A stretch of DNA of 64,000 bases. Origin: Crotophaga sulcirostris. Lineage: Eukaryota > Chordata > Aves > Cuculiformes > Crotophagidae. Shown here one piece after another: positions 27,501 through 42,500 of this stretch. The stretch spans positions 355,749-419,748 of the forward strand of contig VYZB01000015.1 of NCBI GenBank assembly GCA_013397455.1, read 5' to 3'. The position numbers and the translations under genes are program-made. The notes under the pieces are model-generated. The model was not told the origin of the DNA, searched no databases, and saw nothing but the letters and a program-made list of their open reading frames with translations. Each line of letters begins with the position of its first letter. The first letter of the stretch is position 1.

Positions 27501-30500
27501 TGAGACACAACAGAACATGCTTTTAAGCTATGATTAAGAGTTTTGCCCAGTACTTTAACTGAAAAAAAAATACAGAAGCAGAAAGTTTATTACTATAGCT
27601 TTCAATAACTTTAAACTATACATTTTACCTAAAGGCTGCAGTAAGTATCTCCTGGTGTTAAATATTCTTGCAACTCCAGCCAGTGTCAATACCCATGTCT
27701 CAGCCCACTGTTTCTCAGCTGTATCCCTTGAATGATGAATGAGAATGTTGCCTCCTCCTGATTCAATCTTCTCTTTGTCAGCTGTGGTAGAAGATTCTCG
27801 AACCCTATCCAACAGGTGAAATAAAACCTGTAATAGTCAGAAAAAGAGGAAAAAAGCAGCTTTTCAAATAATAGTTGTATTCATGATAAAACAACAAAAA
27901 TTAGTAATTTTTCCATTATCCTTTGTGTCACTATGTCAACTTGAGAATACCCTTATTCTAAGCAGTCTCTGCAACAGCTGAGAGTAAGAATCAGTCAACA
28001 GATTTTCACTTGAGAAGGGTTAGAAACAGCATGATCAAAACCACTGAGAACAGCATTAGCACCAGTAGAAGGCTAAACCCGATGGATCTCAGATACGTCG
28101 CAGGTGCAACAGACAACAGACTCAACTGCAGCCTGACTTTTTCCCTAGGGTACAGCCAACATGACTGATCTAGAACAGGGCATTTGATGGATCCTTTCAA
28201 ATAAAGAGAGCCAAAACAGAGAGCAAAGTAAAGCTTGACCTAACAGCAGATCAACCTAATCAAATGACCCTTTAAACTTCAAAATATTTTCGCACAAAAG
28301 AGTCATTCATCTTCATAGGGAGATAGCAGGCTTTTTATACAACTCCTGAGTAAGAAAGAAAAGGTAAAGATATAATTTTTGTATTTCATAAGAGGCTTTA
28401 AGGGCCAGAGAAAAGAAAATGTGAAAAGAAAAATCAAGAAAGGCATCAGACTTTTGCCACCCTATCTTATCTTCAAAAAGTCTTAATAAACTACCTAACT
28501 GATATTGCAATAGCATGCCAGTGGCTACCAAAACATGAATGCAATTTAGAAAACCGTCAGTGGAAGACTACACATCATACCTTCCATATTACTGTGTGCC
28601 ACGTTGAATGCTGCAATAAAGTTCCATGAGCACCAATTGTAGAAAATAACGTCTGCCCAGCACTTTTTCTAACTGCAGGTCGGGGATCCACACACAGTTC
28701 TCCAAGTTTGGCATACAGGCATAACCAAAGACAGTCAAATGGTGGCGCAGGATGAAAAGGTCTATTCAGCATCACCCCCTTTTCTTCTGCCTGTTTCTGC
28801 AACACTGCTTCTTCTTTGTTTAGCTCCTTTTCAATCATTTCACCTCTTTGGAAAAAATAATCCGAAATATTCCACTACAAAATAAAAACACACGCTGTTG
28901 TACAACAAAAATATTGTAATGCTCTTAATGATCATGAAATAAATTGCTTCTCATTTTCATATTTAAAAGTATTTTGTGAAGTACATCAAGATATTAATTT
29001 CCCTACACTGATGAAGATCATCAACACACAGATACTGCAAGGTGCAGAAAGTATTTTTCTTAGCCTCAGCTTTTAGGCCCCAGTTACACATGAAGTACCA
29101 GAAAGGGAAACAATGTATTAAAAATAAGATACTGACTGAAACGATACTATTAAAAATAAAATATGGTTACAACATAATAGTATTTCTTTACTTAACCCTG
29201 GTGTCATGCAGGTTGAAGATAAAACTGTGCTCACTCAGTTTACATGTTTCCAAATGACAGCATGGGAGTTCAGTAAGAAATCAAAAACCAGGTTTTGGCA
29301 CTCAATTGTAGAACGGACTACAGATCAATTTTCATTAACAAAAAGCAAAAACAAAAGGAAAGGCAGAAGCATCATCACTGTATGTTAATGTAAAACTCAC
29401 CAACAAACCAATTGAAGTTAAACTAATATTTAGCTCTTGATTGTGAAGTCCAAAGCTTCCTGCAACTTCAACAACTATCTGTAGACAAGTACATGGCATT
29501 GTTGGAAGAAAATCTGTCACAACCAACTGAAGACACTGGAACGCAGTCCGTATTAAGGACTCTCTTAAAAAAAAAGAAAAAACAAAAAACATAACACACA
29601 CACTCTCTCATTTCAAATTTCAAGAGCACAGGAATGTTTTGAATACAATAGCTCAGGAGATAGCATTATTAAAAAAAGAAAAGAGAAAAGAAAAAATCTG
29701 TTTAATATTTTTGAGATGAATTTGCAACAGCTTAAATGTTACAGCTAGAGGGTTTTTTTTAAGATATAACATTAAGCTGAAGCTTCAAAATCTGATGAGG
29801 TGGTTTAGTCCATATTAACTAGCTAGTAAAGTTGAAGCTTAGGGTCTCTAGTGGTCCTCAGCTAGTTTTATATTTTAAAGTTCACTTCACTGTTCTAGAG
29901 ATGTAAGATTTGTTAGTTCAAACGTGTAAGCTAGAACATTCTTAAAAAAGCCACAATAGAAAATGCAAAGCTTACACTTAAGCATGATAATCTTCCAAAA
30001 ATTAAACTGTTCTGAACAATTTCTTGAATCAGCAGTTACAAATTACATAAATTATGGCAAACAGGTGCGAAAATGTATTTTTATTAGGCACGATGCATGC
30101 CAACTTAATGGTAGTCTTACTTGCTTCAATACTATATTATGTTAGATAAAATCTTTCCAAAATAAATACAATTAAATAGATCATTAATAAATACTTTGCC
30201 TCCAGAATTAAATTCTGAATACAAACATAAAAATGTAGTGTGAAAAAGGTTTGTTGAGAAGGAGCTCTCACAGGCAGCAAGGTCATCTATAACTATAACT
30301 TTGTTTAGTGAGAGAGAAAATGAAATAATCAGAAGGAGTAGCGGAGCGTATATAATACAAAATAGGAAAGCTGCACTTAAATTTCACTCTAGTTTTTTTT
30401 TTTAATGCTTAATGTTTAATATATAAAAGAGAAAAACCCAAAGGTTTGTAATGCAGAAAACTTACCCCTGATCACTTCGGATTGCCCCCATGACGCCAAG

Positions 30501-33500
30501 CACCAAAGGCCAACCAGGTCCTAAGCTGTCACCTTGACTTTGTAAAATCTGTAGCACACACTCCAACTGTTTGATTCTGATATCAGGATGACTAATGTTT
30601 GACAGTTCCTTTAATGGATTCAATAAAAGCAACTGCAGTCTCTAAAAGTAAACAGTAAAGCATACTAAGAATGTTAAAATTTAACTGATCCTTAATTATT
30701 TTCACATATAATAAGTGAAAACACACAGTACCAATTGAAGAGTCATTAAATTAATTCAGTAACTCATTTATAAATGCTAAGTGTCAGACCGGCCTTTCTA
30801 AAAAACTGTTTAGAAAGAATCTCAGCAGAAATCTGCATTTTTTTCTTTCACTTCCTGTTATCCAGGTCCCTCAAGAAGTAGCTACAGAATGCTGTCACAG
30901 TTGCATAAGAACCATCACGCGACTTTACCTAGACTCAGCTTCCTACTAAGGAGACCTTGGAAATACTATCCATTGAACCTCAGTAAAAATATTAGAATGG
31001 TTTATTAATAATGGATTGATTTAGAAGGTTAGGCAATTTGGTTTTTACCTGCCTCCACATCACGTATGTACCTCTAAACATTCTGGAATTGTTTTGCACT
31101 CATCAGAGTGATCCATAATCTGTTTTAACAAATGGACACAATACACAAGCATCGCCACTCTTCGTTATGTTCATTAGAATGGATGAGGTGATTCTCAATA
31201 GTTACATCTGAATGTTATAGCTGTAGGCTTTATAAACTCAATAGTAAAGTTGCTTTATGAATGCCTCCTATTCATTGAACTGTAGAAAACTTTCTCTAGG
31301 GAAGATTTTGATTTCATGCTCATTTTAAGTTCCAGAAAAGGAGGAAAGCAGCTACTCTTAAACCTACTTTACCTGGTTTTGAGATAATGGAGGATCATGG
31401 TTGAATGTCAGTCCTGCTTTAATGAGAGATGTTAAAGCTTCTGCTCCCCATTCTCTCATTCTGGAGTTTGGATGCTGACAGACCTGAAAACAGAGCAATG
31501 TTTTGTTTAAAGTCACTTTTATTTAACCAAGATTTGCATATATGTAATATACAAAAAATGGATATTTTAAATACATTAGAATTTACATACACTATTGTAA
31601 TTTATTTTTTTTACAACACCACAATAAATCTCTAGATGAGAATACATAATGAGATTTAACAGTAAAAAATTTTATCTTTTGGACAGACATACCTTCTGAA
31701 TAAGGAAGCAATAGGAAGCAGTGAAAGACACAGAAGGAAACATAATGAAAACCACAGCAGTTCAAGCCAATACATTTTCCAAAATGAATATACTAACTGC
31801 TAATTCAGATATTGATTAATTAAAAAGCACCAAACAACTCTTCAATGAATGCCCTGAAGCTCTCAGGTTTAACTTAACTTAAGAAGTGACTATAAAATTC
31901 AATGTTTCATCTTTCATGCATTGCTTAACATAATCAAGTGAGGAAGGATGACAGAAGCCAACACAGAAAGTACTTGCTCTTCTATATGCTTAAATCCAAA
32001 AAGCAACTACATAGTGAATGCAAAATAAGCCTAATGCTCCATTAGTTCAAAAAACTGACAAAACAATAGCAAACACTATTTCAAACTTAAGTTTCAAATG
32101 CGTGTCTTCATGTCTTTGTCTTAATTATCTAAACCTATTTGTTTTACTAATTGCCTTTTTTTTAGAACAGAAAAATGAAAAGCATTGTGCAGATCCACTG
32201 CATAGATACCAAGTATGAACTGTATTCACATAACTGATATACTGCCCTCAGAAAAATAAGTCTACAATTTCATTGACTTCTACATAATTATTTCCACCCA
32301 CTCTTTGAGCTGTAGCTCAGATGGTGTAAGAATCCAGAACCAAAGTACAAGACAGGATATCAAAAGGAAGGTTGATGGTTTTGGTTGGTGGACCATTCTT
32401 TTACCAGCCACAGACAAACTAAAAAGGAGGACGATGCAGAAGAGCTTGCAGATGCAGACAAGAAATAGCTACTCTCCTGAATTACTTATATTTTTGTTAC
32501 TTTATATAAAAAAGAGAATTTTGACTATTTCATCATGCTCTGAATCTGACCAGACAGTCAGTTTCAGACAGGGAACAAATTGTTCCCTTAGGTTGTGTTT
32601 AATTGAATTTGCAGCTGGTGTCTTCCCTTTCTTTACTGTACCTCAATGACTTAGGTTTAAAAGGAAATAAGGCAGTACTTTTAAAGACAGTAAAATAGAC
32701 TGTATTTCCTGCAAAACAGTGGCAAATACACACAATGGCTAACAGATTGAAACAAACTTCTTATTAGATAAAAACAGAGAGTCTAAAGATGTGGAGGATG
32801 AACCTTACTGTCTTAGAGGGGGAGAAAAACATAGGAGAAAGAAACGCCTGTGTTTTAAGTCTTTAAACCCCTAAGTATCCAGATTTCTTCTCCTAAATAA
32901 AAGATTACGTGGAGATGATCTCCATAAATAGGTTCAGAGATTCGGGACTGGCCATAGGGTTTGAAATAACACACTGGTTCTAAGAAGAACTTTCCATAAA
33001 ATGAAAAAGAGGTTTTCTCCTTTATCCACTTTAAATCAAATGCTATTCTTCCATTTCATTATTCTACATATCTGTGCAGAGAATTAAAACTTTACAATTA
33101 CATTCCATCACCTGTTTTTAGTATTAAATTCAAAATTTAAGATTGCTTTTTTTTCCTTGAAGAAGCATATTTTTCATACTGAAGTAAAAAATCCCATTTC
33201 AATTTCTTAAGTATATGATACCTATTCTTATATTTGTATAATATTCTCCTAAAAAGACCATTCAAAATGTTAGCTTAAACATTTTTTAAAAAAGCCAAAC
33301 ACATTGTTAGTAAATCTAATGGTTTCAATGTATCTGGTTAAAACTAAAAAACACCTCTTAAAGTCTTCCTAGAAATTTGTACTATGTGAATCCAAAGTGA
33401 CAGCTGATGGTGTTACCTTAATTGTAACACACACATAAAGTATAATAAATTGATCATTTTCAATATTGCCATGTTTAAAACTTATAAAGACTGACAGCAC

Positions 33501-36500
33501 TATAGGCAACATTAAAATATTAGAATTTAAGTATGCAAATTCACTTTAAAACGCAAATTGTGATGTATTCAAGTTCCAAAAGCAAAGCGCATAAAAAATC
33601 TAAGTACAAGTTAGATTTTTTTAAAAACTTACACTTCAAAAACGCATTTCCACAGCACCTTTATTAATACAAACTAAGTTCTAGTACAACAAAAGCAATT
33701 AGTTACCTCCAGAAGATGACCAGTCAGAGGTCTCCAAAGAATCTCAATCCTATGCATGTTAACTAGTCCCGTTTCCAGTAACTTAGCAACAGCAAAAAGC
33801 GATGGTTCCTTAATAAAATGGAATTTGAACACATGACTCGGAGGGAACTCAGATACCGTCAGAGCCTTTTGTTAAATTATAACTTATAAATTAAGGTGCA
33901 GCTAATCTCACTGAAGTGCTGTGTTTCGTAGGCTGTGAACACTGTCTCCACAGCTTAGGTAGCAGAGCTGGGAAGTTCCCACAGTAACTGCAGCACTTCA
34001 TGAGAAGCCACAAGGGGGTAGCAGTCTCCATACCATGCAGAAAATTCTTTCCTAAATTTTTCATATGGTTTTCTCCAAGTCTGACAACAACCAGCACACT
34101 GGTGTTCCTTTCAAAACTCTCATTTCTACAAGAAGTCTTCCCTCCAACCAGTTTTATAACATATTTTACTATTAAAATAGCTTTTTTCCCATCACAACTT
34201 CTCAAGTTAAAATTACGTTTGAACAAACAATATAGAGTATTTCATTTAAGAATTCTACTATTCTTTAACTTCCATTGGCTTCAAAAATGCTCTGCAGGAA
34301 TATGATAAATTTCCCATTCAAATACATATGCAGATTTTTTTTTTAAATCAACATATAGTCAAAATGACTGTTGCACTGGACTTATTCCCTGTTCCTATTC
34401 CTGCTGATTTTTAATGCCCATTTTCAACTGATTTTAAACATAGACATTGCTTATTATATTTAATTCTCTGTTGCTGTAATTGTCAAATATTATGAAGCAT
34501 ATTTTCTGCCATCATTATCTCCAGTGTAATAGATAAAGGAATAAATTTCAAAACTCTCCTCTGAGATTATGACTAGAATTAATACTCACTTTTATTCAAT
34601 AACAGTGTCTTTAACCTTGCTGGGCTAAAGGTTTACTACGACTGACAGGAATACTATCGTTTTCCCAAGTAAATATGAATTATTAGGGATCTTTTAATAT
34701 CTAAGTTGTAAGTCTTTTTTCTGATGTATATTATAAAAGAAAACTGAAATGAAAATTAGCATAGCACAGTACATACTGTGCTATTAAGAATTCCTAACCT
34801 CTGAAATTATAAGGGCTTTTAAAAGTTTTATCCAGCCACAATCTGATTAATGGAAACACATGACATACTTTAGTTAACAAAAAAATAGCAGGAATACAAT
34901 AATAATATTCATAGAATTGAGTAACTGTAGGAACCACTATAAACAACACACTCTCTGGTTCATAATTTATTTTTTACACTAGAGTATCAAATGTATTACT
35001 GTCTTAATATTAGACATAATCAGCTTAAAGGATAAATGTACAATCTTCTGCCTGTTTCATAAAAACATGTAAAAAGAACTCTCTTTATACCTTATTGTTT
35101 CCATAGGCCATATCCATGGCTTCCAGAGACAAGGAGCAAAGGGCATTTATTAAGTGATGTAAAGACACATCATCAAGGTACCTGAAAAATAAAAGGTATG
35201 AAAACACAGCCAAGTTTGATAAATACACATTACTTTAATTATAAGATACAGTTTCTTACTGTGAGCTTTCAAAAAGCCTTGACAGTATGTTGGATATAAC
35301 TGGCAGATCAGTCATAACTGCTGTAGTCAGAACCTTTAAAAAGAGACAGAAATGAGTCTTATAGATTGCAACAGAAAATAGTGCATAATCATTAACAGTA
35401 ACATGAATAATCATGCTTACTGTGCTGGGTCCTTCTACAGCTCTTCCAGGTTTTAATGCACCCCCAACACCAGGCTTCAGTCCCAGAATCCACACAAGAT
35501 GCTGAAATACAAAAAGATCATTTTTAGCAGAAAAACTGTTTCAGGCAGAGAGGAAACTAGCACTGTGCTTCAGCTACCCAGCAGCCTTCCAGTCAAACAG
35601 AGTTCAAGGGAAATGCTACAGTACTTACTCGAGGCAATTCAAAGCACATTGTGAGTAGAATTCAAAGGTTCTTCTATTGCTTACATAAAAACTCAAAACC
35701 AAATTATAACAAGAAAGTGAGGTATAAAATCAAGGCATAAATATTTCCAATTATACCTGAAGAGTAGCCAGGACAAGTTGCCATGATGTACCAAGAACGG
35801 CTCCATGGCAGTGAGCTAAGTTGAGTAATGTCCTCATACACTGGATATTTTTTGAAGTCAGCTAAAAAAAAAAAATCCAAACAAAATATTGTATTTTATT
35901 TGCGCCAGTGCAATGTATCTTTTTCAGAAAAGTAATTCAGTATCTTGTTGGGATCGATTACAATTTGATCACTTCCTTGTTCTCCCAGTTTTACATTATT
36001 ATCAAAGACACAAGGTCAGGTAACTCAGCATTAAGTGCATCTTCTCCACAAAATCAGTCTATCTTTAAGAAAAACACAGAAATAAACTTTCACACACAGG
36101 CACATAACAGAGGTGAGACCTTGTGTTTTTCAAATGGAATGGATGGGAGCTGCTGAGCTCCGAGTCAGATAAAAGACATGAGCAAGTTTTCTTTACAGTT
36201 AGAGAACTTTTCTGTCCAGGGCTGTTCCAAATTGAAAGCTTAGGATAATATTTCAAATAATCATTATTTGTAAGAACGGTTTTTATCTGTTACCTGGTTT
36301 TGAGATACTTCAAGATGCAGAAAGAAGCAGTTCAGCAATATGAGGTCACTTACAAGTCGTACTTACCATTACTGTTCCCTGTGGCTGAAGAGCTAAGGGT
36401 TGCCCTACTGCTACAACTTGCTGATGAGACTCGCTTGAGGGACTGATCATTTGAACATTCTGTCCCTGAATGGAATATGCTAGAAGAAAATTGAATAGAA

Positions 36501-39500
36501 AAAAAAAAATCTAAGTTTAAAATCCAGTAATTACTTGTAGTAACAACCACCTTCTGGCAAACATACTCCAGAGAATTTTTTCACAGTATTAGCTTTAAGG
36601 TAGCTCACTTGGAGAGCTTTAGTTATATTTAGATTATTATGTCATTGCCTTACGGAGTTAAAGGAGTCCGTAACTACTCCCTCTCACAAACTGTTAGACA
36701 CCGCTTGCAATGCACTAATACACTTTACGTTGAGACTGAAATATTTGCACTAAAGTATGAGCATTCAACTATATCTCAACGTAGTTCTCTGTGGTAATTG
36801 TGTGTAAATGGTATCACAGTGTTCTACCATTGTACTAGTGTACTCAGAAAATGAAGGTATCATAAGTGCTATGTCGTGATGTTTTTCCAATATAGGACTT
36901 CATGACATCCCTTTTATAACTCATCTGTAAAAAGAACAGTAACTTATATAAAATAACTTAAGCTCACTGCTTCTTTTCCACAAAGATTTGTGTTGCTTAG
37001 TCATGGGTAACAGTTTCACAGACTTACGATCTAATAATGCACCTAGACGATAGGCTGGAATAAAGGTGCTGGTCCTTGTTCCCACATTAAGGTAGTTTTG
37101 GTTTACATTAAGAGGTCTAATGTTAAATCCACCCGTATATTCTCCAGGTAGTTGCATTTCTCAGTACATAGTAATTCATTTTCAAAATCAGAAACAGAGT
37201 GCATCCTCAACTGGCATATCCCATGGATTACAACATTCTCTCAGGATGTGGGAAGCACCAGTTCAACTTCTTGTAAGTTGAACAGAGTCCAGAACTTAAG
37301 ATCTTCTATTTATGCAGGAAGTACTACCATCACTAGACAACTGTAGACCATGGTATACCGCAAATGCAGGATGTTCTGGCCAACTCTTAAGCATCTGAGT
37401 TGCCCAGAGATCTTTACAGAATCTGAATGCCTTAATAACATATTCTAACAGATCTTCAGGAGGATAGAGAGATCTCCTTAGAATATGAACTTCTGACACA
37501 TGCTAAGCATTCAGGAAATTTTAGGTTGCCAAGAATCGATATCCAGCAGATGCTGCAAGACTAACCAGTTTTGGAAAGCAGGCAGTCTAGATCCTGTCTG
37601 CGACTTCTAACATAATTTATTATAGCCAAATACTACAGTTGCATATCTTTGCAATCACGTCCTGAGAAAATTTGGGTTTAGAGAACTATACCTGGAAACA
37701 AAATCAAGGAAAACCTACATACTTACATTTGCTAGACAAAGCTGCAGTTGTGCTGTTTAATACAGTAAGGGCGTAGTGAGGAGGCAAGGATCCTTTGCAA
37801 ATGGCAGTGATAAAGGCATCTCTTGATGTTACAAGACCAAGTCTTCCACAAAGTGCAGCCATGGTCAGTTCTGCTTTAAGAATATTTTCAGTGGCAGCTT
37901 CATCAGTGCTGAAAGAGTATACATTTTTTTGTAAGAATTAATTGACGACACAGAAGCAGGAAGCTAACCAAAACTAAAAGCAATGAGAACATATACCTCA
38001 AACCTATCAATATCATAAATACCAAAGAGAAAGCATAACTAATCAACAAAATTCTTCAGAACCATTTCCTATAGAACTGTTATTTAGTTCTGAAAAAGGA
38101 GACTACGAGGAGGTATTTCAAACTATTTTCAGAAAATGGTGTTTGTCAACAAAAGATTCTTTGAAAGAGACAATTAAGTTACCAGAGTTATTACCTAGTA
38201 AACAGCTTTTCCACTTCAAAGACTACATAGTACTAACAAGTACTGAGACATTATTTAGTCTCTTATCGAGAGTAATCAGGACATGGGTAGAATCACTTCA
38301 ATGTTTTGAAATGTTGAGTCAAAGTAAAAAGGAATAAAAATAATTTAAGTAGCTTAAATGCAAGCCTTTGAAAATGAAATTAATTGTTCTATATTGAAAT
38401 ATTTTAAACGTTGATTCTAGACTTTTAGACTTCTGTCATTTTCTCTTAACAGACACTCATTCTGCCTACCCATCACTAACCCACAAACCTGTCTGCTCAG
38501 GTGCCATGAACAGCGCGCTCTCATACAAGTATCAACTTGACCAACACCAAAAGTCAGTTCAAAATATAGCTGGGAATGTCATATTTGAAAAATCAAGAGA
38601 AAAAAAGATCAAATACCTTGCATCAAGCAGGAGGGATAAAGCAGCCAGAAGACCACACCAACAAGCATTGACCATTTCTTCCCAGACAGCTCTGCTAACT
38701 TGGAAGAAACACATACACTTGTTTACAGAGGAAACACAATATTTTAATTAATAACTTTCAATTATATCAACACCAAAATGCTTCTTACTGCATCTTTCAA
38801 AGGGTGTTTTTATACGCATGTTTACCCAGACATATATAGGTGTATAAACACACTCACATCAGTACCATCTAAGCAGTCACATTTAAAGTAACTTTGCTAA
38901 CGTAAAAACTGTCACCAAGCCAATGCTTGGTCCAAATTACACCAAAAAAACTTTACAAAAGTGAATATATAACTATTTTTCATCTTTTTTTCTGTAAAAA
39001 TAAACATTCCAAAATGCATAAATATGGGACAAGAAATTCGCTGAAATTTTGCAGTGAAGGAATAATACTCTCCTCTGGTATTTAGAATTCTCCGTATTTT
39101 TTTCATTTCTTCAATTTAATAGGGAAAAAATATAGGTCTAACAGACCTATAATCTGCCTCTCATTCCCACACCTCCTTCTCTCTCCCAATGCACTCAGGC
39201 AGTGTTGCCTGCAGTACCATGGAGAGCTCTGCATCCCCACAGCCCCAGGCAGTACTTGAGACAAACACTTTTCCTCTCCCTTCTGCTTCAGTACAAACCT
39301 CAGCACCACAAGTCTCCACTTCCTGGTACACAAGCCAAAAACCACTCCGGAGAGCCAAGTCCTTCTGCATGTACACATAACAGACTCCTCGTGTGTTGCA
39401 CACATACAAGTCTCAGTTCATAAGTATTGCTTTTTAAGAAGTTCCTCTCCAAACACTTCCATATTATTTTAAGTATCTCCATTAAAACATTCATCTTTTT

Positions 39501-42500
39501 GTCTTGTTACTAAAAACATTTTTATGTTAACGTGGTTGTAACTGCCATATTTCTCTCAGTCAAATTGTCTCTTGTGACCTTGGGTCTCAGTATTAAGTAA
39601 AATTAAGGACACAGAAAGGCAGAACACGAGTTCTGGAGAACACAATGCCTGTTATCTCTCCTGTCTCACCCCAAACACATGTATGTAAAACATTATTAAT
39701 ACACAATTAGGAGTCTATGGATAAGGTGCATAGGACAGAAGCAGTCTATCAAGTACTTTTTTTAGAGACTACTCCCATTCCATTACAAAACCAACCCAAA
39801 AACCCACTTCATTAAAAGTTTTTATATATGATTTAGAAACAATACATTTAAGGAACAAAGCATGAACTATTTCAATCCTGCTTTATGTAAAACTGCTGTG
39901 TTTTATATACCTAGTTCTTTCTCTGATTGGTCAGATACAGTTTGCAGGTCTTGCTGCTCTGAAGATTGTGCTGGTAATGAAGTTGTCTCTGTTGTGGCTT
40001 GACTGACTGTTTCTGCTTCTCCCAACTCTCCTTCAATCATGGTAGTGATACCACGGACAAGATCCAGTAAACAGTGAAATGCCACTGACATGGCATAGCC
40101 TTCAGGAATCGTAGGTGGTTCTACTTTGTCCAGCATTTCCAAACTAAAAAATTGAAAACAAGATAAATAAGTGTGTAACAGTACCACTGTGATTAAAAAC
40201 AGTATCATAAAAACAAGATTTCAAATGAATGTTAAATACAAACAGGCCCCAAACACCATCCCTCAAGATTTATAGCAACTCAAGAAAATAAACTTCTTAA
40301 TGGAGTGATTAAGAACAAATGAGTCACTAAAGAAAATAGTCAGTTAAAGAGTACCAACCCTAGGTACAGTATTTAGATCTGCAAATAAATATTTTAAAAT
40401 ATACATAAGCATCACTGAATGAACTATTCTACTTTTATTATTATTCTGCTTGAAGCCATTGCAACAGAATGTATTCAGAACACAAGTACATAGGAACACT
40501 GGAGGAAATAGGTCAGAAAGTCATGACAGTGTGAATATCGTTACAACAAATCGAGAAGTCAGATGCTCCTTCATCATCACCTTTGAGTCCATGACCAGAA
40601 AAGCCTGTCATAGCTAAACATTATATGACCAATGTTCATCACCTACACACATAGGTAAACAATGGAAGTTATTTGTACAAAGAGGAAATGTCTACACGAT
40701 CCACTGCTGAAAGACATCGCTATGCCAGAACTGCAGCCTCATAGCCACTTATCTTCATATTTTACCATATCTTCATATTTTAGCACATAAAGAACTGCTG
40801 AGTTACAAATCCAACAGGAAACAGATTGTAGCTGCCACAGGAGCAGTATCGACACAAGGAGAGACAGTCTGTTACAAAAACTACCTGCTACCCCAACAAC
40901 CACTATTTCATCTTTTACTCTATAAACTACTCTTAAAAAGGTTAGGCATTCCATCTACAATATACCACAGACTCTTTTATACTGTAGTGTCACCACTCTT
41001 CCCTGCACAAAGGATTTTTCTTCTTCCAAACATGTAAGACTTCAGTTATTACCTCTAATTGTCTAAAGACAACTGCTTTAGATGTATGTGGCATATGCAG
41101 TACAGGTAAATCAAACGATCAACATGTCATCCTCTGTCTACAATTAAGTGTGTGTATATATATGAGTAATAAAGATTATTAACGGGTTTTATAGTTACAA
41201 CGTACCTATGAGGTAGAGGTCTTGTCCTCTTACTTCCAAAGTCAGGAAAGCAAACTACTGAATAAATGAAGTGAGTTGCTACAGTTACATGGAAATGGCC
41301 ATGAAAAATCTTGAATAATCTTTGTCTATTCCTCTTAAAAACCCTTACTTCTTCATGTAAAGAGGAAGACAAGGCATAGTGGTTTGGGGAGAGACAGACC
41401 CATACTGGCAAAAAGACCTCTACTAGCTCTGTTCACAATTCATATCTCCGATTAAACCATTGTGTAAAAGTATAAGATATTGACCTTGTATGAATATCTA
41501 ATAGCAACAGTAGAAGAAAATAATGCTAGGATGTGGCTCAAAGCTACAGTTACAGTTAGTCATCTCCTTGCATGCAGGGACTTCAGACAAAAATACAAGA
41601 TAGGAAAAAAACTGCTGACAAGACAAACTAGCAACATTTCCATAATCTTACACAGAAGAAAAAAAAGAATGCAAAAATTGCTCAGAGGGAATCATGGGAG
41701 TCACTGGAGGCATCCAAAGATAAGACATAAGCAAGTTCAGAGCAGCACAGGAGATAATCATGGTGGCTGCGAGAATCTTGAGACAGTTAAGAACAGAAAG
41801 TAAGAAAAAATAAAAGGAAGAAAAGCAGGAGGCTGTAGTAGTTGGCCAAGCATTCTCTTTTTTTTAAAAAAACTGTATTTCCGGAGAACAGTCAGGTAAG
41901 CTAAAAAACCATTCACAGTCACTGCTGGAGTGAAAAGTCAAGTCAACATATACGTGTTAAACTACCAAAATCTGAGGATAAATTTGTCATTTTGTGTCTC
42001 AAAGGCAGATAAAGCACTTTCTACCATTAAAAAGTATTGACATCCAGGCTATTTGATCATATCACTGACTATGAATATGCCAGAATTTCTTGGGCTGTAC
42101 AAATAACTTCCGATATGGAAGGGATTGACCCTTAATAGTCATGACCGACATGAAAAAATTTCCACTATTTCAAGAGTAACGTAGTATTCACAGATCTAAA
42201 CTGAGAACAAGATCTCCATTATACAACATCATGACAAAATAACTGGTCATTCTAAGGAGCATTCACACAGGTCACTATGCTGTTTGGAACGACAACCTGC
42301 TCAATATCTGCCACAACATTCTGTTCAATAAAAACTGTAAATGCAGTAAAGCTGGTGTAAGAAAGCTATTTTTCACTCCCACTGATGCCCTATTTGCTTA
42401 ATGTCACTAATGTTTGCCACTACACAACCCAACAAAAGGTATTCTAAAATTATTATGTACTGTGGTGAGGCCTAAAAGTGAAGAGTTAATACAGCAACAG

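Larger units (their letters stand above)
25804..31372 (-). other. MON2 introns 25-21 (1825, 753, 526, 902 and 731 nt)
   Basis: Ordinary AT-rich introns around exons 25-22. The longest plus-strand frame (26942-27364) is lysine/asparagine/serine-rich and matches no family. Nothing else recognised. Confidence 0.75.
35502..39910 (-). other. MON2 introns 16-12 (255, 505, 1247, 708 and 1212 nt)
   Basis: Introns around exons 16-13. Intron 14 contains a protein-like minus-strand frame with a strong donor (see findings). Intron 12 has a less AT-rich patch at about 39150-39370. No mobile element recognised. Confidence 0.7.

Noticed and set aside
33891..34226. 111-residue minus-strand frame in intron 19
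   Set aside because: No recognisable motif; MON2 exons 19 and 20 join in phase without it.
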